Part shown: positions 7,092-16,966 of the stretch, one piece after another | Numbering within the stretch: position 1 is the first letter of the stretch | Layout: every line of letters begins with the position of its first letter | Origin: Paraburkholderia largidicola | Lineage (GTDB): Bacteria > Pseudomonadota > Gammaproteobacteria > Burkholderiales > Burkholderiaceae | Length of the DNA stretch: 64,000 bases | NCBI RefSeq assembly: GCF_013426895.1 | Contig: NZ_AP023175.1 | Location: 992,001-1,056,000, forward strand | Reading direction: 5' to 3' | Notes under the pieces: model-generated | The model's input: the letters and a program-made list of their open reading frames with translations, nothing else | What the model was told of the DNA's origin: nothing | Databases searched by the model: none | Program-made: the position numbers and the translations under genes

Positions 7092-8099
7092 TCAGAAGTT
7101 GAAGTTATCGATATTGCTCGCGTCGAAAGTCGTCGGCGGTCCAAGAATGATTTCGCCTTGCGCGCCGATCGTGCGCTTGCCGAGTTTGCCCGCGTCGAAC
7201 GATTCGCCTTCCTTGCCCGTGATCGCGCCCGACGCAAGACTTGCTGCCGCATACGCCGCGAGATAGCCCAACTGACCCGGGTCCCACAACTGGAACGCTT
7301 TCACGGTGCCGTTCTTCACGAACGCGCGCATCTGGTTAGGCGTGCCGAGACCCGTCACTGCGACCTTGCCCTTGCTCGACGAGGTCGAGATATAGCGCGC
7401 CGCCGCCGCAATGCCAACCGAAGTGGGTGCCACGATCGCCTTCAGGTTCGGATACGCCTGCAAAAGCCCTTGCGTCTCGACGAACGACTTCTGGTCATCG
7501 TCGTTGCCGTACGCGATCTTCACGAGCTTCAACTTCGAATACTCGGGCTTCTTCAGCTCTTCCTGCATCCACTTGATCCACGTGTTCTGGTTCGTCGCGT
7601 TCGGGGTGGCCGACAGGATCGCGAACTCGCCCTCGCCGCCCATCAGCTTCGACACGAGCTGGATCTGCCCGCGCCCGATACTCTCCGCGTTGGCCTGATT
7701 CACGAACAGCTGACGGCCATCGGGCGCCGTGTCGGAGTCGAACGTCACGACCTTGATGCCTTGCGACATCGCTTTCTTCAGATACGGCACGAGCGCATTC
7801 GCGTCGTTCGCCGCGATGACAATGGCATCCTGACGCTGCGTCGTCAGCGTGTTGATGTACGACACCTGCGACGATGCGCCCGCATCCGACGGACCCACCA
7901 CCTTGCCCTGCCCCTTGAACTCCTTGATCGCGGCCATGCCGCCGTCGTCGGCGATGACCTCGTATGGGTTGTTGATCTGCTTGGGCACGAACGCGATCTT
8001 CAGGTCCGGCTTGATGCCGGCCGCCGACGCGGCAACGCTCACGCCCAGCATGGCCGCGCAGAGCATCATCGCTCCCGCGTGACGCAGTGGTTTGTTCAT
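7092..8099 (-). CDS. rhaS: Rhamnose ABC transporter substrate-binding protein
   Basis: The 335-residue periplasmic protein has a signal peptide ending ASA-AGIKPD. It has the class I sugar-binding fold of the Peripla_BP_4 type: KIAFVPKQINNPYEVIADDGG at the start, then DAIVIAANDANAL, VVTFDSDT and AIVAPTSVGIAAAARY. These segments match RhaS of the rhizobial rhaSTPQ system. A GGAGACA Shine-Dalgarno precedes ATG 8099. It is the last gene of the uptake operon, 79 bp after the permease rhaQ. Here RhaS means the binding protein, not the enterobacterial AraC-type activator of the same name. Substrate assignment rests on family similarity plus the mutarotase and rhamnose-oxidation genes nearby. Confidence 0.9.
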   Translation of the reverse strand: MNKPLRHAGAMMLCAAMLGVSVAASAAGIKPDLKIAFVPKQINNPYEVIADDGGMAAIKEFKGQGKVVGPSDAGASSQVSYINTLTTQRQDAIVIAANDANALVPYLKKAMSQGIKVVTFDSDTAPDGRQLFVNQANAESIGRGQIQLVSKLMGGEGEFAILSATPNATNQNTWIKWMQEELKKPEYSKLKLVKIAYGNDDDQKSFVETQGLLQAYPNLKAIVAPTSVGIAAAARYISTSSSKGKVAVTGLGTPNQMRAFVKNGTVKAFQLWDPGQLGYLAAYAAASLASGAITGKEGESFDAGKLGKRTIGAQGEIILGPPTTFDASNIDNFNF

Positions 8100-8178
8100 C
8101 TGTTGTCTCCTGGTGGTGGATCGGACTTTTGGTGTCCGGTTGAATTAAACGGCATCACGTACGGCAGGTGTTGACGAC

Positions 8179-9207
8179 TTACGAAGCACTCGGCTTTGTC
8201 AACGTCTGAGCGGCGATCAGCTTGCGGTCGCGCATCGCACGCCAGCGCGCGACCAGATTCGGAATCAGCACCGATGCGAGCAGCAGCGCGCCCGTCACGA
8301 TGGTCAGCGTCTCGCTCGAAACATCGTCGAGCGTGAGCGCATTCTTCAGCACGCCGATGATGAGCAGCGACAGCAGCACGCCGACCATCGACCCGCGTCC
8401 GCCGAAAATGCTCACACCGCCGAACAGCACAGCCGCGATCACCGACAGCTCGAAGCCTTCGCCATTGTCGCCACGCGCGCTCGTGAAGCGCAGCGTGTAG
8501 ACGATGCCCGCCAGCGCGCTCATGAAGCCCGACAGCATGAAGAGACGCATCCGCACTTTCGCGACCTCGATGCCGGAGAACGCGGCTGCCGTCGAGTTCG
8601 CGCCGATCGCATAGAGGCTGCGGCCGAACGCCGTCGCCTGCAACAGCACGGTGAACAACACCGCGCAAACGATGACGATCACGAACGGCAGCGGAATGAA
8701 CGTGCCGAACAGCGTGTCCATGCCGAACGCCGTGTAGCCCGCCGGAAAATCCGCGACGGCCTGATCGCCGAGCAGCACGTAGGACAGCCCGCGAAACAGC
8801 GCGAGCGTGCCGATCGTGACGGCGAGCGATGGCAGATTCAGCTTCACGATCACGAGCCCGTTGAACAGCCCCGCGATCACGCCGAACAGCAACACGAGCA
8901 CGATCACGACGGGCATCGGCAAACCCATGTGCCACAGAACACCCATCAGCGCGCTCGACGCGCCGAGCACCGACGCTACGGAGAGGTCGATTTCCGCCGC
9001 GACGATGATCAGCGTCATCGGCAACGCCATCAACGCGATCTCGGTGAGGTCGGCGAGTACGTTGCTGAGATTCGCGCCCGTCAGGAACACGGGCGACAGC
9101 ACGCGCCCCAACCCGAGCGAAAGTATCAGTACGACGACCAGCAAGGTTTCCCAGCGCAGCGGCGTTTCGCGCTTGCGCGTGAGCAGCGCGGAATCGGGTT
9201 TAGCCAT
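8179..9207 (-). CDS. rhaQ: Rhamnose ABC transporter permease RhaQ
   Basis: The 342-residue polytopic protein of the BPD_transp_2 family carries the conserved permease segments EIDLSVASVLGASSALMGVL, KLNLPSLAVTIGTLALFRGL, and LFGGVSIFGGRGSMVGVLLS. About eight to ten hydrophobic segments are visible. Its start overlaps the end of rhaP by 8 bp, indicating translational coupling. With RhaP it would form the heterodimeric membrane channel of the rhamnose importer. The assignment between P and Q follows gene order only. Confidence 0.9.
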   Translation of the reverse strand: MAKPDSALLTRKRETPLRWETLLVVVLILSLGLGRVLSPVFLTGANLSNVLADLTEIALMALPMTLIIVAAEIDLSVASVLGASSALMGVLWHMGLPMPVVIVLVLLFGVIAGLFNGLVIVKLNLPSLAVTIGTLALFRGLSYVLLGDQAVADFPAGYTAFGMDTLFGTFIPLPFVIVIVCAVLFTVLLQATAFGRSLYAIGANSTAAAFSGIEVAKVRMRLFMLSGFMSALAGIVYTLRFTSARGDNGEGFELSVIAAVLFGGVSIFGGRGSMVGVLLSLLIIGVLKNALTLDDVSSETLTIVTGALLLASVLIPNLVARWRAMRDRKLIAAQTLTKPSAS

Positions 9208-10261
9208 GATCGCGTTTCCTCATCATGCGTTTGGCGACGGAGCGGGCCAGCAGCGTATCGGCGGCAATCGCCGCGACGATCAGCGCGCCTTCGATAGCCT
9301 GCTCCCAGAACGGCGACACGTGCAGCACGACGAGCGCGATGCTGATGACGCCGAGCACGAGCGCGCCGAGCGTCGCGCCGAGTATCGTGCCGACACCGCC
9401 CGTGATCGCGACACTGCCGACCACGGCCGCCGCCACCACCTGCAGTTCGATGCCTTTCGCGGTGCTCGCGTCGACGGTGCCGAAGCGCGCCAGCCACAAC
9501 GCGCCCGCAAAGCCCGCTATCGCGCCTGACAGCAGGAAGCCCGACATCACGCGCCGTTCGACGTTGACGCCAGCAAGACGCGCCGCTTCCGGGTTCGAGC
9601 CGATCGCGTAATGCTCGCGGCCCGCGCGGAAATGCTTCAGATAGAACGACAGCGCGAGCAGCACGGCGGCGGCGATCAGCGCGAGCGTCGGAATGCCGAG
9701 CACGGTGCCCGTCGCTAGACGCGAGTACGCTTCGGGCAGGCTCGTCGCGTTGATCTGGCCGCCGTGGACCCACGCGTAATCGGCACCTCGGAAAATGTAG
9801 AGCGTCGATAGTGTCGCCACCAGCGACGGTACGCGCCCTACCGCGATCAGCAGCGCATTGATGCCGCCCGCGACGAGCCCGATCGCGACGCCCGCCACCA
9901 GCGCGACCAGCACGGGCATATGCGGAAACGCCACATACAGACTGCCGACGGCATACGCGCTGATGCCGACCGTCGAGCCAATCGACAGATCGATGTGCCG
10001 CATCAGGATGACGACCGTCATGCCCGCCGTCAGCAAGCTGACGATCGACACGTTGAGCAGCACGTCGCGCAGATTCTGCAGATTCAGAAACTGCGGCCGC
10101 GCGAGCGACGTACCGAGTATCAGCAGAATCAGCACGACGAAGAGCGTGGTCTCGCGGCTCTTCGCGATCGTCCCGACGATACCGCCGGGTCCCGAGCGCG
10201 TGCGTTGCATCGGCGTGTGTTCGATCGACGCCGCGTGTGAATGAGTCGAATGCCGGATCAT
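9200..10261 (-). CDS. rhaP: Rhamnose ABC transporter permease RhaP
   Basis: The 353-residue permease is homologous to rha[41 protein letters not shown], and [20 protein letters not shown]. The ATG at 10261 overlaps the stop of the ATP-binding gene as ATGA, so the long upstream extension of the open frame is not coding. An N-terminal tail of about 35 polar residues precedes the first hydrophobic segment. Confidence 0.9.
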   Translation of the reverse strand: MIRHSTHSHAASIEHTPMQRTRSGPGGIVGTIAKSRETTLFVVLILLILGTSLARPQFLNLQNLRDVLLNVSIVSLLTAGMTVVILMRHIDLSIGSTVGISAYAVGSLYVAFPHMPVLVALVAGVAIGLVAGGINALLIAVGRVPSLVATLSTLYIFRGADYAWVHGGQINATSLPEAYSRLATGTVLGIPTLALIAAAVLLALSFYLKHFRAGREHYAIGSNPEAARLAGVNVERRVMSGFLLSGAIAGFAGALWLARFGTVDASTAKGIELQVVAAAVVGSVAITGGVGTILGATLGALVLGVISIALVVLHVSPFWEQAIEGALIVAAIAADTLLARSVAKRMMRKRDHG

Positions 10262-11787
10262 GCTGCGCGCCCCAGTAATGCCGCCGATTGCCCGAGTGCC
10301 GCGCTCATGATGCGCTCTTCGCTCGCATCGGCGCGTGAAATCTCTGCACTGATGCGGCCTTCGTGCATCACGAGCACGCGGTCGGCCATGCCGAGCACTT
10401 CGGGCAGTTCGCTCGAAATCATCAGCACGGCCATGCCTTCCTGCACGAGTTCGGAGAGCGCGCCGTACACTTCGGCTTTCGCGCCGACGTCGATGCCGCG
10501 CGTCGGCTCGTCGATGATCAGGACTTTCGGGCCTGTCGCGAGCCATTTGCCGAGCACTACCTTCTGCTGGTTGCCGCCCGACAGTGTGCCGACGGGCGCT
10601 GAGGGATCGCTGGCCTTCAGGCGGAGGCGCGTACCCCAACGCGTCGCGAGTTGCGTCTCGCTGCGCGTCGAGATCAGGCCGTGGCGCACGAGGCGTCCGA
10701 GCACCGTCATCGACGCATTGCGCGCGATGCTCAACTCCAGCGCCAGACCTTGCTGGCGACGATCTTCGGGCACGAGCGCGAGGCCTGCACGCACGGCTGC
10801 GGCGGGACTGCCCGTCTTTAGACGCTTGCCCGCGATCTGCACTTCGCCCGAATCGATCGGATCGATGCCGAAAATCGCGCGCGCCACTTCGCTGCGGCCC
10901 GCGCCGACCAGACCCGCGAGCGCGACGATTTCGCCTGCGCGCACGTCGAACGACACGTCCTTGAACACGCCGACCCGCGTCAGGTTGCGCACCGACAGAC
11001 GCACGTCGCCAGGCTTCACATCGGCTTTCGGATAGAACGTTTCCAGATCGCGCCCGACCATCTTCGCGACCACGGATTCCGTCGTCATCTCCGAGGTCGG
11101 CGCATCGAACACCTTCGCGCCGTCGCGCATGATCGTGACGTGCTGCGTCAACGCAAACACTTCGTCGAGCCGGTGTGTGATGAACAGGATCGCAACGTCA
11201 CGCTCGCGCAGCTTGCGCACGATCGTGAACAGCCGCTCGACTTCCGGCAGCGACAGCGCCGCCGTCGGCTCGTCCATGATGAGCACGTTCGCGTTCAGCG
11301 ACAGCGCCTTGGCAATCTCGATCACCTGCTGATCGGCGATCGACAGACCCCGCACGAGACGATCCGCGCGCAGATCGACGCCGAGCGACGCCAGCAGCCC
11401 ATCGACTTCGCGGCGCATCGCGTCATGCTGAATGCGGCCGAAGCGATCGACGGGCTGCCGTCCCATGAAGATGTTCTCGGCAATCGACAGATCGAAGAAC
11501 AGCGTCGGTTCCTGATAGATGACGGCAAGACCCGCGTCGCGCGCTTCGGCGGGTGTCGCGAAACGGCGCTCGACGCCGTCGATGCGAAGCTCGCCCGTAT
11601 CGGGCTGATGCACGCCTGCAAGTATCTTCACGAGCGTCGATTTGCCCGCGCCATTCTCGCCGAGCAGCGCATGCACTTCGCCGGGCCAGAGCATCAGTTC
11701 GCCGTCCAGTAGCGCGCGCACGCGCCCGAACGTTTTGCTGGCATGCCGCAGTTCCAGCCGCGGCACATCCTGAGTATGTTGTTGCAC
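10258..11787 (-). CDS. rhaT: Rhamnose ABC transporter ATP-binding protein (two nucleotide-binding domains)
   Basis: The 509-residue protein has two fused ATPase domains, as in RbsA/XylG. The first has GENGAGKST and [11 protein letters not shown] with a divergent signature ([15 protein letters not shown]). The second has the degenerate Walker [10 protein letters not shown], a canonical [15 protein letters not shown] and [13 protein letters not shown] chose the GTG at 11787 because it follows a strong Shine-Dalgarno (AAGGAGGAG) and starts [20 protein letters not shown]. The open frame upstream is antisense to the lactonase gene's other frames and is not coding. The symbol follows the rhizobial rhaSTPQ naming and differs from the E. 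coli RhaT symporter. Confidence 0.9.
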   Translation of the reverse strand: MQQHTQDVPRLELRHASKTFGRVRALLDGELMLWPGEVHALLGENGAGKSTLVKILAGVHQPDTGELRIDGVERRFATPAEARDAGLAVIYQEPTLFFDLSIAENIFMGRQPVDRFGRIQHDAMRREVDGLLASLGVDLRADRLVRGLSIADQQVIEIAKALSLNANVLIMDEPTAALSLPEVERLFTIVRKLRERDVAILFITHRLDEVFALTQHVTIMRDGAKVFDAPTSEMTTESVVAKMVGRDLETFYPKADVKPGDVRLSVRNLTRVGVFKDVSFDVRAGEIVALAGLVGAGRSEVARAIFGIDPIDSGEVQIAGKRLKTGSPAAAVRAGLALVPEDRRQQGLALELSIARNASMTVLGRLVRHGLISTRSETQLATRWGTRLRLKASDPSAPVGTLSGGNQQKVVLGKWLATGPKVLIIDEPTRGIDVGAKAEVYGALSELVQEGMAVLMISSELPEVLGMADRVLVMHEGRISAEISRADASEERIMSAALGQSAALLGRAA

Positions 11788-11828
11788 GCTCTCCTCCTTG
11801 ATGCTGCGACTGCGTGTTATCTGATGCT

Positions 11829-12722
11829 TCAAATGCGATACAGCCGTTCGGCATTGCGCGCGAAGAGCGCGTCTTTCTCCGCATCGCTCGCGTCGCCGAC
11901 GATCGACGCATAGGCGCGCCACAAATCGCCATACGAGCCGAACTGCCTGTCCACCGGAAAGTTCGAGGCGAACATCGCGCGATCGACGCCGAATGTGTCG
12001 ATCGTTTCGAGCACGTAAGGCCGCAGGCTTTCGGTTGTCCACTTGTGATCGAACATCGCCAGACCGCTGATCTTCACGGCGACGTTCGGACATTGCGCGA
12101 GCGTCTTCATTCCTTCGCGCCACGCGCGATATCCTGCGACGCTGTTGCGATCGACGAACATGCCCGTGTGATTGACGATGAACTGTGTATCGCGATGTGC
12201 GTTCGCGAGTTCGGCGGCGTCTTCCATCTGCGACGGATAGAGCTGCATGTCGAACGACATGCCGTGCCTGCGCAACAAGCGGACGTTCTCGCGCCACGCC
12301 GCCTCGCGCATGAAGTGGCGGCCGACGTAGTCATACAGCTTGTCGTGATGCACGTTGAGGATTTGCCGCACGCCGCGCGTGTTGGCGAATGCTGCATGCG
12401 CTTCGAGCACTTCGGCGGCGTTATCGGCAGCGAGATCGACTGCGGCGACGATTCCATTCGGCATCGAGCGGGAGCCCGCAGCATCCGCCACCGATTGCAG
12501 CCAGCGCGTCTCTTCGACGGGATCTTTCGGATCGTGATTCGCCTCGACGTGCACGCACTTGAGCAATTCGATGTCGCCCGCGTCTTTCAGCAGATCGGCG
12601 ATCAGGTAGTCATGCTTGAGCACGCGCGCATCGCCCACGAACGACACGCCGGGATTGGCGAGCCACGGGTAATGATGCGTCTCCAGATCCCACAGGTGAA
12701 TGTGCGGGTCGACAACTTTCAT
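11829..12722 (-). CDS. Amidohydrolase-family sugar lactonase, probable L-rhamnono-1,4-lactonase
   Basis: The 297-residue protein belongs to the amidohydrolase 2 family. It starts [20 protein letters not shown], the HxH metal motif typical of COG3618 lactonases. [18 protein letters not shown] and a late FASNFPVDR follow at the usual metal/substrate positions. GAAGGA precedes ATG 12722. Members act on L-fucono- or L-rhamnono-lactones. The rhamnose mutarotase 46 bp upstream, rhamnose uptake downstream and L-rhamnose dehydrogenase nearby point to L-rhamnonolactone (LRA2-type step). It lies between rhaM and rhaT in the same operon. Confidence 0.82.
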   Translation of the reverse strand: MKVVDPHIHLWDLETHHYPWLANPGVSFVGDARVLKHDYLIADLLKDAGDIELLKCVHVEANHDPKDPVEETRWLQSVADAAGSRSMPNGIVAAVDLAADNAAEVLEAHAAFANTRGVRQILNVHHDKLYDYVGRHFMREAAWRENVRLLRRHGMSFDMQLYPSQMEDAAELANAHRDTQFIVNHTGMFVDRNSVAGYRAWREGMKTLAQCPNVAVKISGLAMFDHKWTTESLRPYVLETIDTFGVDRAMFASNFPVDRQFGSYGDLWRAYASIVGDASDAEKDALFARNAERLYRI

Positions 12723-12768
12723 GGCGCGTCCTTCGTCGCCGGCGCGCGTGCGCCGCGAGCGTCGCGAA

Positions 12769-13095
12769 TCAGTGGAAGGGGTGCTGCAGTTCAAATACTG
12801 GAACCAGCACTTGCTGGAGCGGTGTATGGTCGGGCGCCGTCTGCATGATGTCGGCCATGTAATCCCACCATTTGCGCATCACGGCGAGTTCGGGCAGACG
12901 CTCCATCGAATGATCGGCGTCGCGCGTCAGTATCGCGAACAGATGGTGCGTGTCTTCGTCGAGAAAGATCCGGTAATCGCGCACGCCTGCGTTGTGCAGT
13001 GCGTCGACGAGTTCCGGCCAGATTGCCCGATGCCGGCGCTCGTACTCGTCGCGCATGCCGGGGTTCAGCACCATCCGGAAAGCGATTGTCTCCAT
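12769..13095 (-). CDS. rhaM: L-rhamnose mutarotase
   Basis: The 108-residue protein of the RhaM family (METIAFRMVLNPGMRDEYER, then RHRAIWPELVDALHNAGVRD, YRIFLDE) carries the conserved RRH-x-IWPEL motif with the catalytic His. A W-W-x-YM motif (KWWDYMADIM) lies near the C-terminus. It interconverts alpha and beta anomers of L-rhamnose. I chose ATG 13095, with GGAG upstream, because this matches the usual ~104-residue length. A GTG at 13125 would add 10 residues without homology. It is the first gene of the minus-strand rhamnose uptake operon. Confidence 0.9.
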   Translation of the reverse strand: METIAFRMVLNPGMRDEYERRHRAIWPELVDALHNAGVRDYRIFLDEDTHHLFAILTRDADHSMERLPELAVMRKWWDYMADIMQTAPDHTPLQQVLVPVFELQHPFH

Positions 13096-13244
13096 GCCGG
13101 GCTTGTCTCCAGTGTCTTTGATCACTTGTTCTTGCCGCTCTCTAAGGTAGCGTCTTGATGCGACTATAATTCGGGCGTCGATAGCATCTCAATCCGTTGT
13201 TGGGATTGGGCGATACTCAAACCGAATCGCACCGCTGATCCTCC
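13096..13244. promoter_or_regulatory. Divergent promoter region between rhaM operon and LysR gene
   Basis: A 149-bp divergent intergenic region between the first gene of the rhamnose uptake operon and a LysR-type gene, the standard arrangement for LysR autoregulation and activation. A short dyad with arms CAATCC and GGATTG lies around 13190-13208 (CTCAATCCGTTG, then TTGGGATTGGG). No promoter boxes are assigned with confidence. Confidence 0.4.
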
Positions 13245-14213
13245 ATGAGCCAGAACGCTGCCAGCATTCCCCTCGTCAACCGGCTCAAGTTCAAGCATCT
13301 TGCGCTGCTCGTCGCGCTCGACGACGCACGCAACGTCCATCAGGCCGCCGATGCCATCAACGTCGCGCAGCCGAGCGCGAGCCGCATGCTGGGCGACATC
13401 GAAGAGGCGCTCGGCTTTTTGCTGTTCGAGCGCAACGCACGGGGTATGCAGCCTACGCCGCTCGGCGTCGTCACGCTTGCCTATGCGCGTCGCGCGCTGG
13501 CGGATCTCACGCGTTTTGCCGAGGACCTGGACGCGAAGCGCAAGGGCGGGCATGGGCAATTGACGGTTGGCGCGATCATGGGCGCCGCGCCCGATCTGCT
13601 GGCGATGGCCGTCGCCGCGCTGAAAACCGAACGGCCGTTGTTGCATGTGTGCATTCTCGGAGAAACCAGCGATCAGGTGGTGCAATTGCTGCATCGCCGC
13701 GAGGTCGATCTCGCGCTGGGGCGCTTGACGAATCCGTTGCAGCATAACGATTTCAGTTTCGAGCCGCTGGCGCGGGAGACGTTGGTGCTCGTCGTGCGGG
13801 CCGTGCATCCCGTTGCCGGGCGGGGTGCTGTTTCGCTGCGCGAGTTGATGGAGTGGCCGTGGGTGGCGCAGCCAGTTACGAGTCCGGCCCGTATTCTGTT
13901 CGAAGAAGAACTTGCCCGGGCGGGGCTTGGGACGCCTGCCAATCTCACCGAGTGCGCTTCCATATTCGCCACGCTGCAGTTGCTCGAGAACTATGATGCG
14001 GTGGCGATGTTGCCGGAGTCCGTGGTGCGCGATCATGTGCGCGGCAAGTTGCTCGTTGCGTTGCCTGTGGAGATTGGCAAGAGCCTTGCGGGGTTTGGGA
14101 TTCTTACTCGTAAAGAGGAGGCTCTGGCTGAGCCGGCGCAGCGGTTTGTTGATTTGCTTCGGGTGCATTCGCAGCGCCTTGCGGGGGTGGATAACCTGGC
14201 GGTTGGGGTTTGA
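13245..14213 (+). CDS. LysR-family transcriptional regulator
   Basis: The 322-residue protein has an N-terminal winged helix (LKFKHLALLVALDDARNVHQ, AADAINVAQPSASRMLGDIE). The effector domain follows from about residue 95, with a late YDAVAMLPESVV motif. NVHQAAD and QPSASRML resemble the GbpR/GalR-like LysR subgroup that controls sugar uptake. It is divergent from the rhamnose uptake operon and is the likely regulator, with L-rhamnose or a metabolite as inducer (inference). The last ~200 bases change to a strongly G/T-rich codon choice as the gene approaches repeat A, although the protein still looks normal. Confidence 0.9.
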   Translation: MSQNAASIPLVNRLKFKHLALLVALDDARNVHQAADAINVAQPSASRMLGDIEEALGFLLFERNARGMQPTPLGVVTLAYARRALADLTRFAEDLDAKRKGGHGQLTVGAIMGAAPDLLAMAVAALKTERPLLHVCILGETSDQVVQLLHRREVDLALGRLTNPLQHNDFSFEPLARETLVLVVRAVHPVAGRGAVSLRELMEWPWVAQPVTSPARILFEEELARAGLGTPANLTECASIFATLQLLENYDAVAMLPESVVRDHVRGKLLVALPVEIGKSLAGFGILTRKEEALAEPAQRFVDLLRVHSQRLAGVDNLAVGV

Positions 14214-14248
14214 GGGTTTTTCGTTGTTCGGGTTTTTTGGGGCTTTTG

Positions 14249-14907
14249 CGCTGGCATCCGCGTGATGTTATTGGTCCGCTAGCGTCGCCCCTGTGCGGGG
14301 CGGCACCTACTTTTCTTTGCCGCCGCAAAGAAAAGTAGGCAAAAGAAAGCGGCTCACACCGCCAATCCTTGTTCCTGCCTGAGGGCCCCCGAAGGGTCTT
14401 ACGCTTCACACGGCAACGCCCTGGTTCGGGTCCGTTGCCAACGTTCTCTCTGTACGCCTCACCCACTTCACGCACCTGCACTACAACCCGCTGTGCCAGA
14501 CAGTCCACGGCCGCCCAGGTGGCAAACTGTGTGTAGGCCCCTGGTGCTCCGCACGCCTCACTCCGAACCGATAGCGCACGCGTCCCACCTGTAGGAGCGC
14601 CACGCCATACGACACGACAACCTACACACAGTTTGCCACCTGGGCGGCACATACCATTCGTTGCCGTTTGCACGAGTACGGGTATTTGAAGCGGGTGAGG
14701 CGTTCATTCGAAGCGTTGGCAACGAGCACCGGCGAGGGCACTGCCGTGTGAAGGATGGGGACGTTGGGGGCCCGTGGATAGGAACACGGGCTGGCGGTGT
14801 GAGCCGCTTTCTTTTGCCTACTTTTCTTTGCGGCGGCAAAGAAAAGTAGGTGCCGCCCCGCACAGGGGCGACGCTTGAAGCACGCTAACAAATCGCGGAT
14901 GCCAGCG
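14249..14907. repeat. Long inverted-repeat element, copy A (659 bp)
   Basis: Ends are CGCTGGCATCCGCG (14249-14262) and its exact inverse (14894-14907). Inside each end is a palindrome built on CCTACTTTTCTTTGC and GCAAAGAAAAGTAGG (near 14306-14339 and 14818-14851), followed by GCGGCTCACACCGCC or its inverse. A central inverted pair contains GGCAAACTGTGTGTAGG (14521-14537) and CCTACACACAGTTTGCC (14621-14637). The whole element is close to one large inverted repeat. Related copies lie at 19456-21398, 28839-29499 and 57510-58161. Short ORFs inside it are by-products of the repeat. It separates the LysR gene from the rhamnose oxidation operon. Confidence 0.9.
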
Positions 14908-14952
14908 CTAACACAAGCAAACCACCCAGCGTCGCAGACACCAAAAAAACCC

Positions 14953-15735
14953 CTACTGCAAATTCACGAACAACCCACCGTCGACCAACAAAGCAGCGCC
15001 AGTAACATACCTGGCCCGATCAGAAGCAAGAAACACCACACAATCCGCCACATCCTCCGGCTGCCCCAGCCGCCCAAGCGGAATCCGCTTCTCGAAGTAA
15101 GCCTTCTTCGCCTCATCGCCGAGATCCTCGGCATTCAGATCCGTGGCAATCGTGCCAGGCATAACAGAATTACACCGTATCCCATAAGGCCCAAGCGCAA
15201 TCGCGCAAGACTGCATCAGCGAATGCACACCCGCTTTAGTCGGCGTGTAATGCGTCTGCATCCCCCCACCAACGAGCGCACTGATCGAACTCGTCGCGAC
15301 AATCGCACCGCCCGTGCCCTGCGCCTTCATCTGCTGCGCAGCAGCCTGCGTGACAAAGAACGCGCCGTTGAGATTGACGGCAACGGTCGTCTCCAGCACA
15401 TCGGCAGGCATGTCGAGAAACGCATGAAACGGACAGATGCCCGCATTGCTGGCCAGCACATCGACCTTGCCAAATGCCACGACCGTGCGCCGCACAAGCT
15501 CAGCCCCCGTCTCCTTCAACGCGACATTGCCCTCGACGGCAATCACCCGCCGCCCCAGCGACTCGATCTCGCCGACCACCTCTTCGACCGCGGAGCGCCG
15601 GTTATACGATGCATCGTTATCGCCCCAGTAGTTGATCGCAACATCGGCGCCCTCTTTCGCACACGCCACGGCAATCGCCCGCCCAATACCGCGCGAGCCA
15701 CCCGTAACGATCACCGCCTTGTCTTTCAGCAGCAC
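14953..15735 (-). CDS. SDR-family oxidoreductase, probable L-rhamnose 1-dehydrogenase
   Basis: The 260-residue classical short-chain dehydrogenase has the nucleotide motif TGGSRGIG, NAG in LASNAGICPF, and the catalytic Ser-Tyr-Lys set (TSSISALVGG, then THYTPTKAG). It resembles L-rhamnose dehydrogenase (LRA1), which oxidises L-rhamnose to L-rhamnono-lactone, and the neighbouring rhamnonate dehydratase supports this. The start is a GTG at 15735 with GGAGAAG upstream. It is the last gene of the rhamnose oxidation operon. Its 3' end, next to repeat A, is strongly A/C-rich on the plus strand. Confidence 0.8.
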   Translation of the reverse strand: MLLKDKAVIVTGGSRGIGRAIAVACAKEGADVAINYWGDNDASYNRRSAVEEVVGEIESLGRRVIAVEGNVALKETGAELVRRTVVAFGKVDVLASNAGICPFHAFLDMPADVLETTVAVNLNGAFFVTQAAAQQMKAQGTGGAIVATSSISALVGGGMQTHYTPTKAGVHSLMQSCAIALGPYGIRCNSVMPGTIATDLNAEDLGDEAKKAYFEKRIPLGRLGQPEDVADCVVFLASDRARYVTGAALLVDGGLFVNLQ

Positions 15736-15747
15736 ATGCTTCTCCGT

Positions 15748-16926
15748 TCAATGTTGGTAAGGCCGCTCGAGCGTGCACTCGGGATTCAGCCGCACGCCGA
15801 AGCCCGGCGTGTCCGGTACCTTCATGCGGCCGTTGACAGGGACCGGCTCGTCGAGCAGCAACGGCGTGAACATCGGCACCACCTGGTCGGCCTTCGGCGC
15901 CATCATCAGAAACTCGGCGAACGGCGAGTTGTGACGCGTGACGACGAAGTGATAGCTGTACACCGACGACCCATGCGGCACGACCATCACGTTGTGCGCG
16001 TCGGCGAGTGCGGAAATCTTGATCAGTTCGGTAATGCCGCCGCACCAGCCCACGTCCGGCTGGATCAGATCGCAGCAGTTCATTTCGAGCAGCATCCTGA
16101 AGCCCCAGCGCGTCGCCTCGTGCTCGCCCGTCGATACCATCATGCCGCGCGGCACGTTGCGGCGCAGTTCGGCGTAACCCCAGTAGTCGTCAGGCGACAG
16201 CGCTTCTTCGATCCACTTCAGGCCATATTCGTGCGCGGCTTTCGCGAGCTTCGTCGCATACGGGACGTCGAGGCTCATCCAGCAGTCGTACATCAGCCAG
16301 AAGTCGTCGCCAACGCGGCTGCGCATTTCCGCGAGCTTGTCGATGTTCTTTCTGAGCCCCTCCTCACCTTCTGCCGGATTGTGCTGCAAAGGCAGCTTGC
16401 CGCCGATAAAGCCCATTTCCTTCGCAAGGTCGGGCCGCGCACCCGTCGCGTAGAACTGCAACTCGTCGCGCACCGGGCCGCCCAATAGCTGGTACACCGG
16501 CTCCTTGCGCACTTTCGCGAGCAGATCCCACAGCGCGAGATCGACGCCCGAAATCGTGTTGAGCACGACGCCCTTGCGTCCGTAATAGAGCGTCGAGAAG
16601 TACATCTGATCCCACATCTTCTCGATGTCCGTCACCAGTTGTCCTTCGAGGAAGCGCGCCAGATGCTTCTCGACGATGAACGCGCCGATCTCGCCGCCCG
16701 TCGTCACCGCGAAGCCGACCGTGCCGTCGCTCGCCTCGATTTCGACGACCAGCGTCCCCAGCACGTTGATGCCGAACGACCGCCGGCTTTGCCGGTACTG
16801 CGGATAACGCGCCATCGGCGTCGAGATGTGATCGTCGATCCAGTGTCCGTCGGCCTGATCGTGATAGTCCGCGCCGCCGCCGCGGACGACGAAGGCACGC
16901 ACGTGCCGGATAGTGGGCATCGCCAT
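15748..16926 (-). CDS. rhmD: L-rhamnonate dehydratase
   Basis: The 392-residue enolase-superfamily enzyme starts [20 protein letters not shown]. Its characteristic rhamnonate dehydratase segments are [76 protein letters not shown] and [14 protein letters not shown]. The Asp, Glu and Glu metal ligands and the late His are present. It converts L-rhamnonate to 2-keto-3-deoxy-L-rhamnonate. GGAGC lies upstream of the ATG. It starts 41 bp downstream of the MFS gene and is followed 12 bp later by the rhamnose dehydrogenase gene. Confidence 0.93.
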   Translation of the reverse strand: MAMPTIRHVRAFVVRGGGADYHDQADGHWIDDHISTPMARYPQYRQSRRSFGINVLGTLVVEIEASDGTVGFAVTTGGEIGAFIVEKHLARFLEGQLVTDIEKMWDQMYFSTLYYGRKGVVLNTISGVDLALWDLLAKVRKEPVYQLLGGPVRDELQFYATGARPDLAKEMGFIGGKLPLQHNPAEGEEGLRKNIDKLAEMRSRVGDDFWLMYDCWMSLDVPYATKLAKAAHEYGLKWIEEALSPDDYWGYAELRRNVPRGMMVSTGEHEATRWGFRMLLEMNCCDLIQPDVGWCGGITELIKISALADAHNVMVVPHGSSVYSYHFVVTRHNSPFAEFLMMAPKADQVVPMFTPLLLDEPVPVNGRMKVPDTPGFGVRLNPECTLERPYQH

Positions 16927-16966
16927 GTTCTAGAGCTCCGTTCGTGGGTTGGGAGCGCCTCGCGTG

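Noticed and set aside
7050..8174. Plus-strand 374-aa ORF
   Set aside because: Antisense shadow of rhaS, Arg/His-rich, no domain.
14281..14880. Many short ORFs with GGTYFSLPPQRKVGKRKRL- or CAGRHLLFFAAAKKSRQKK-like products inside the repeats
   Set aside because: They are the six-frame readings of the repeated palindrome, appear in the same form in all four copies, and have no ribosome-binding sites or independent conservation as protein.
14249..14907. Repeat element considered as an IS or a diversity-generating element
   Set aside because: No transposase or reverse transcriptase ORF inside any copy and no target-site duplication could be seen. Kept as a non-coding repeat.
14875..16488. Plus-strand 537-aa ORF
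   Set aside because: Antisense to the rhamnose dehydrogenase and rhamnonate dehydratase genes; low-quality composition typical of high-GC shadows.
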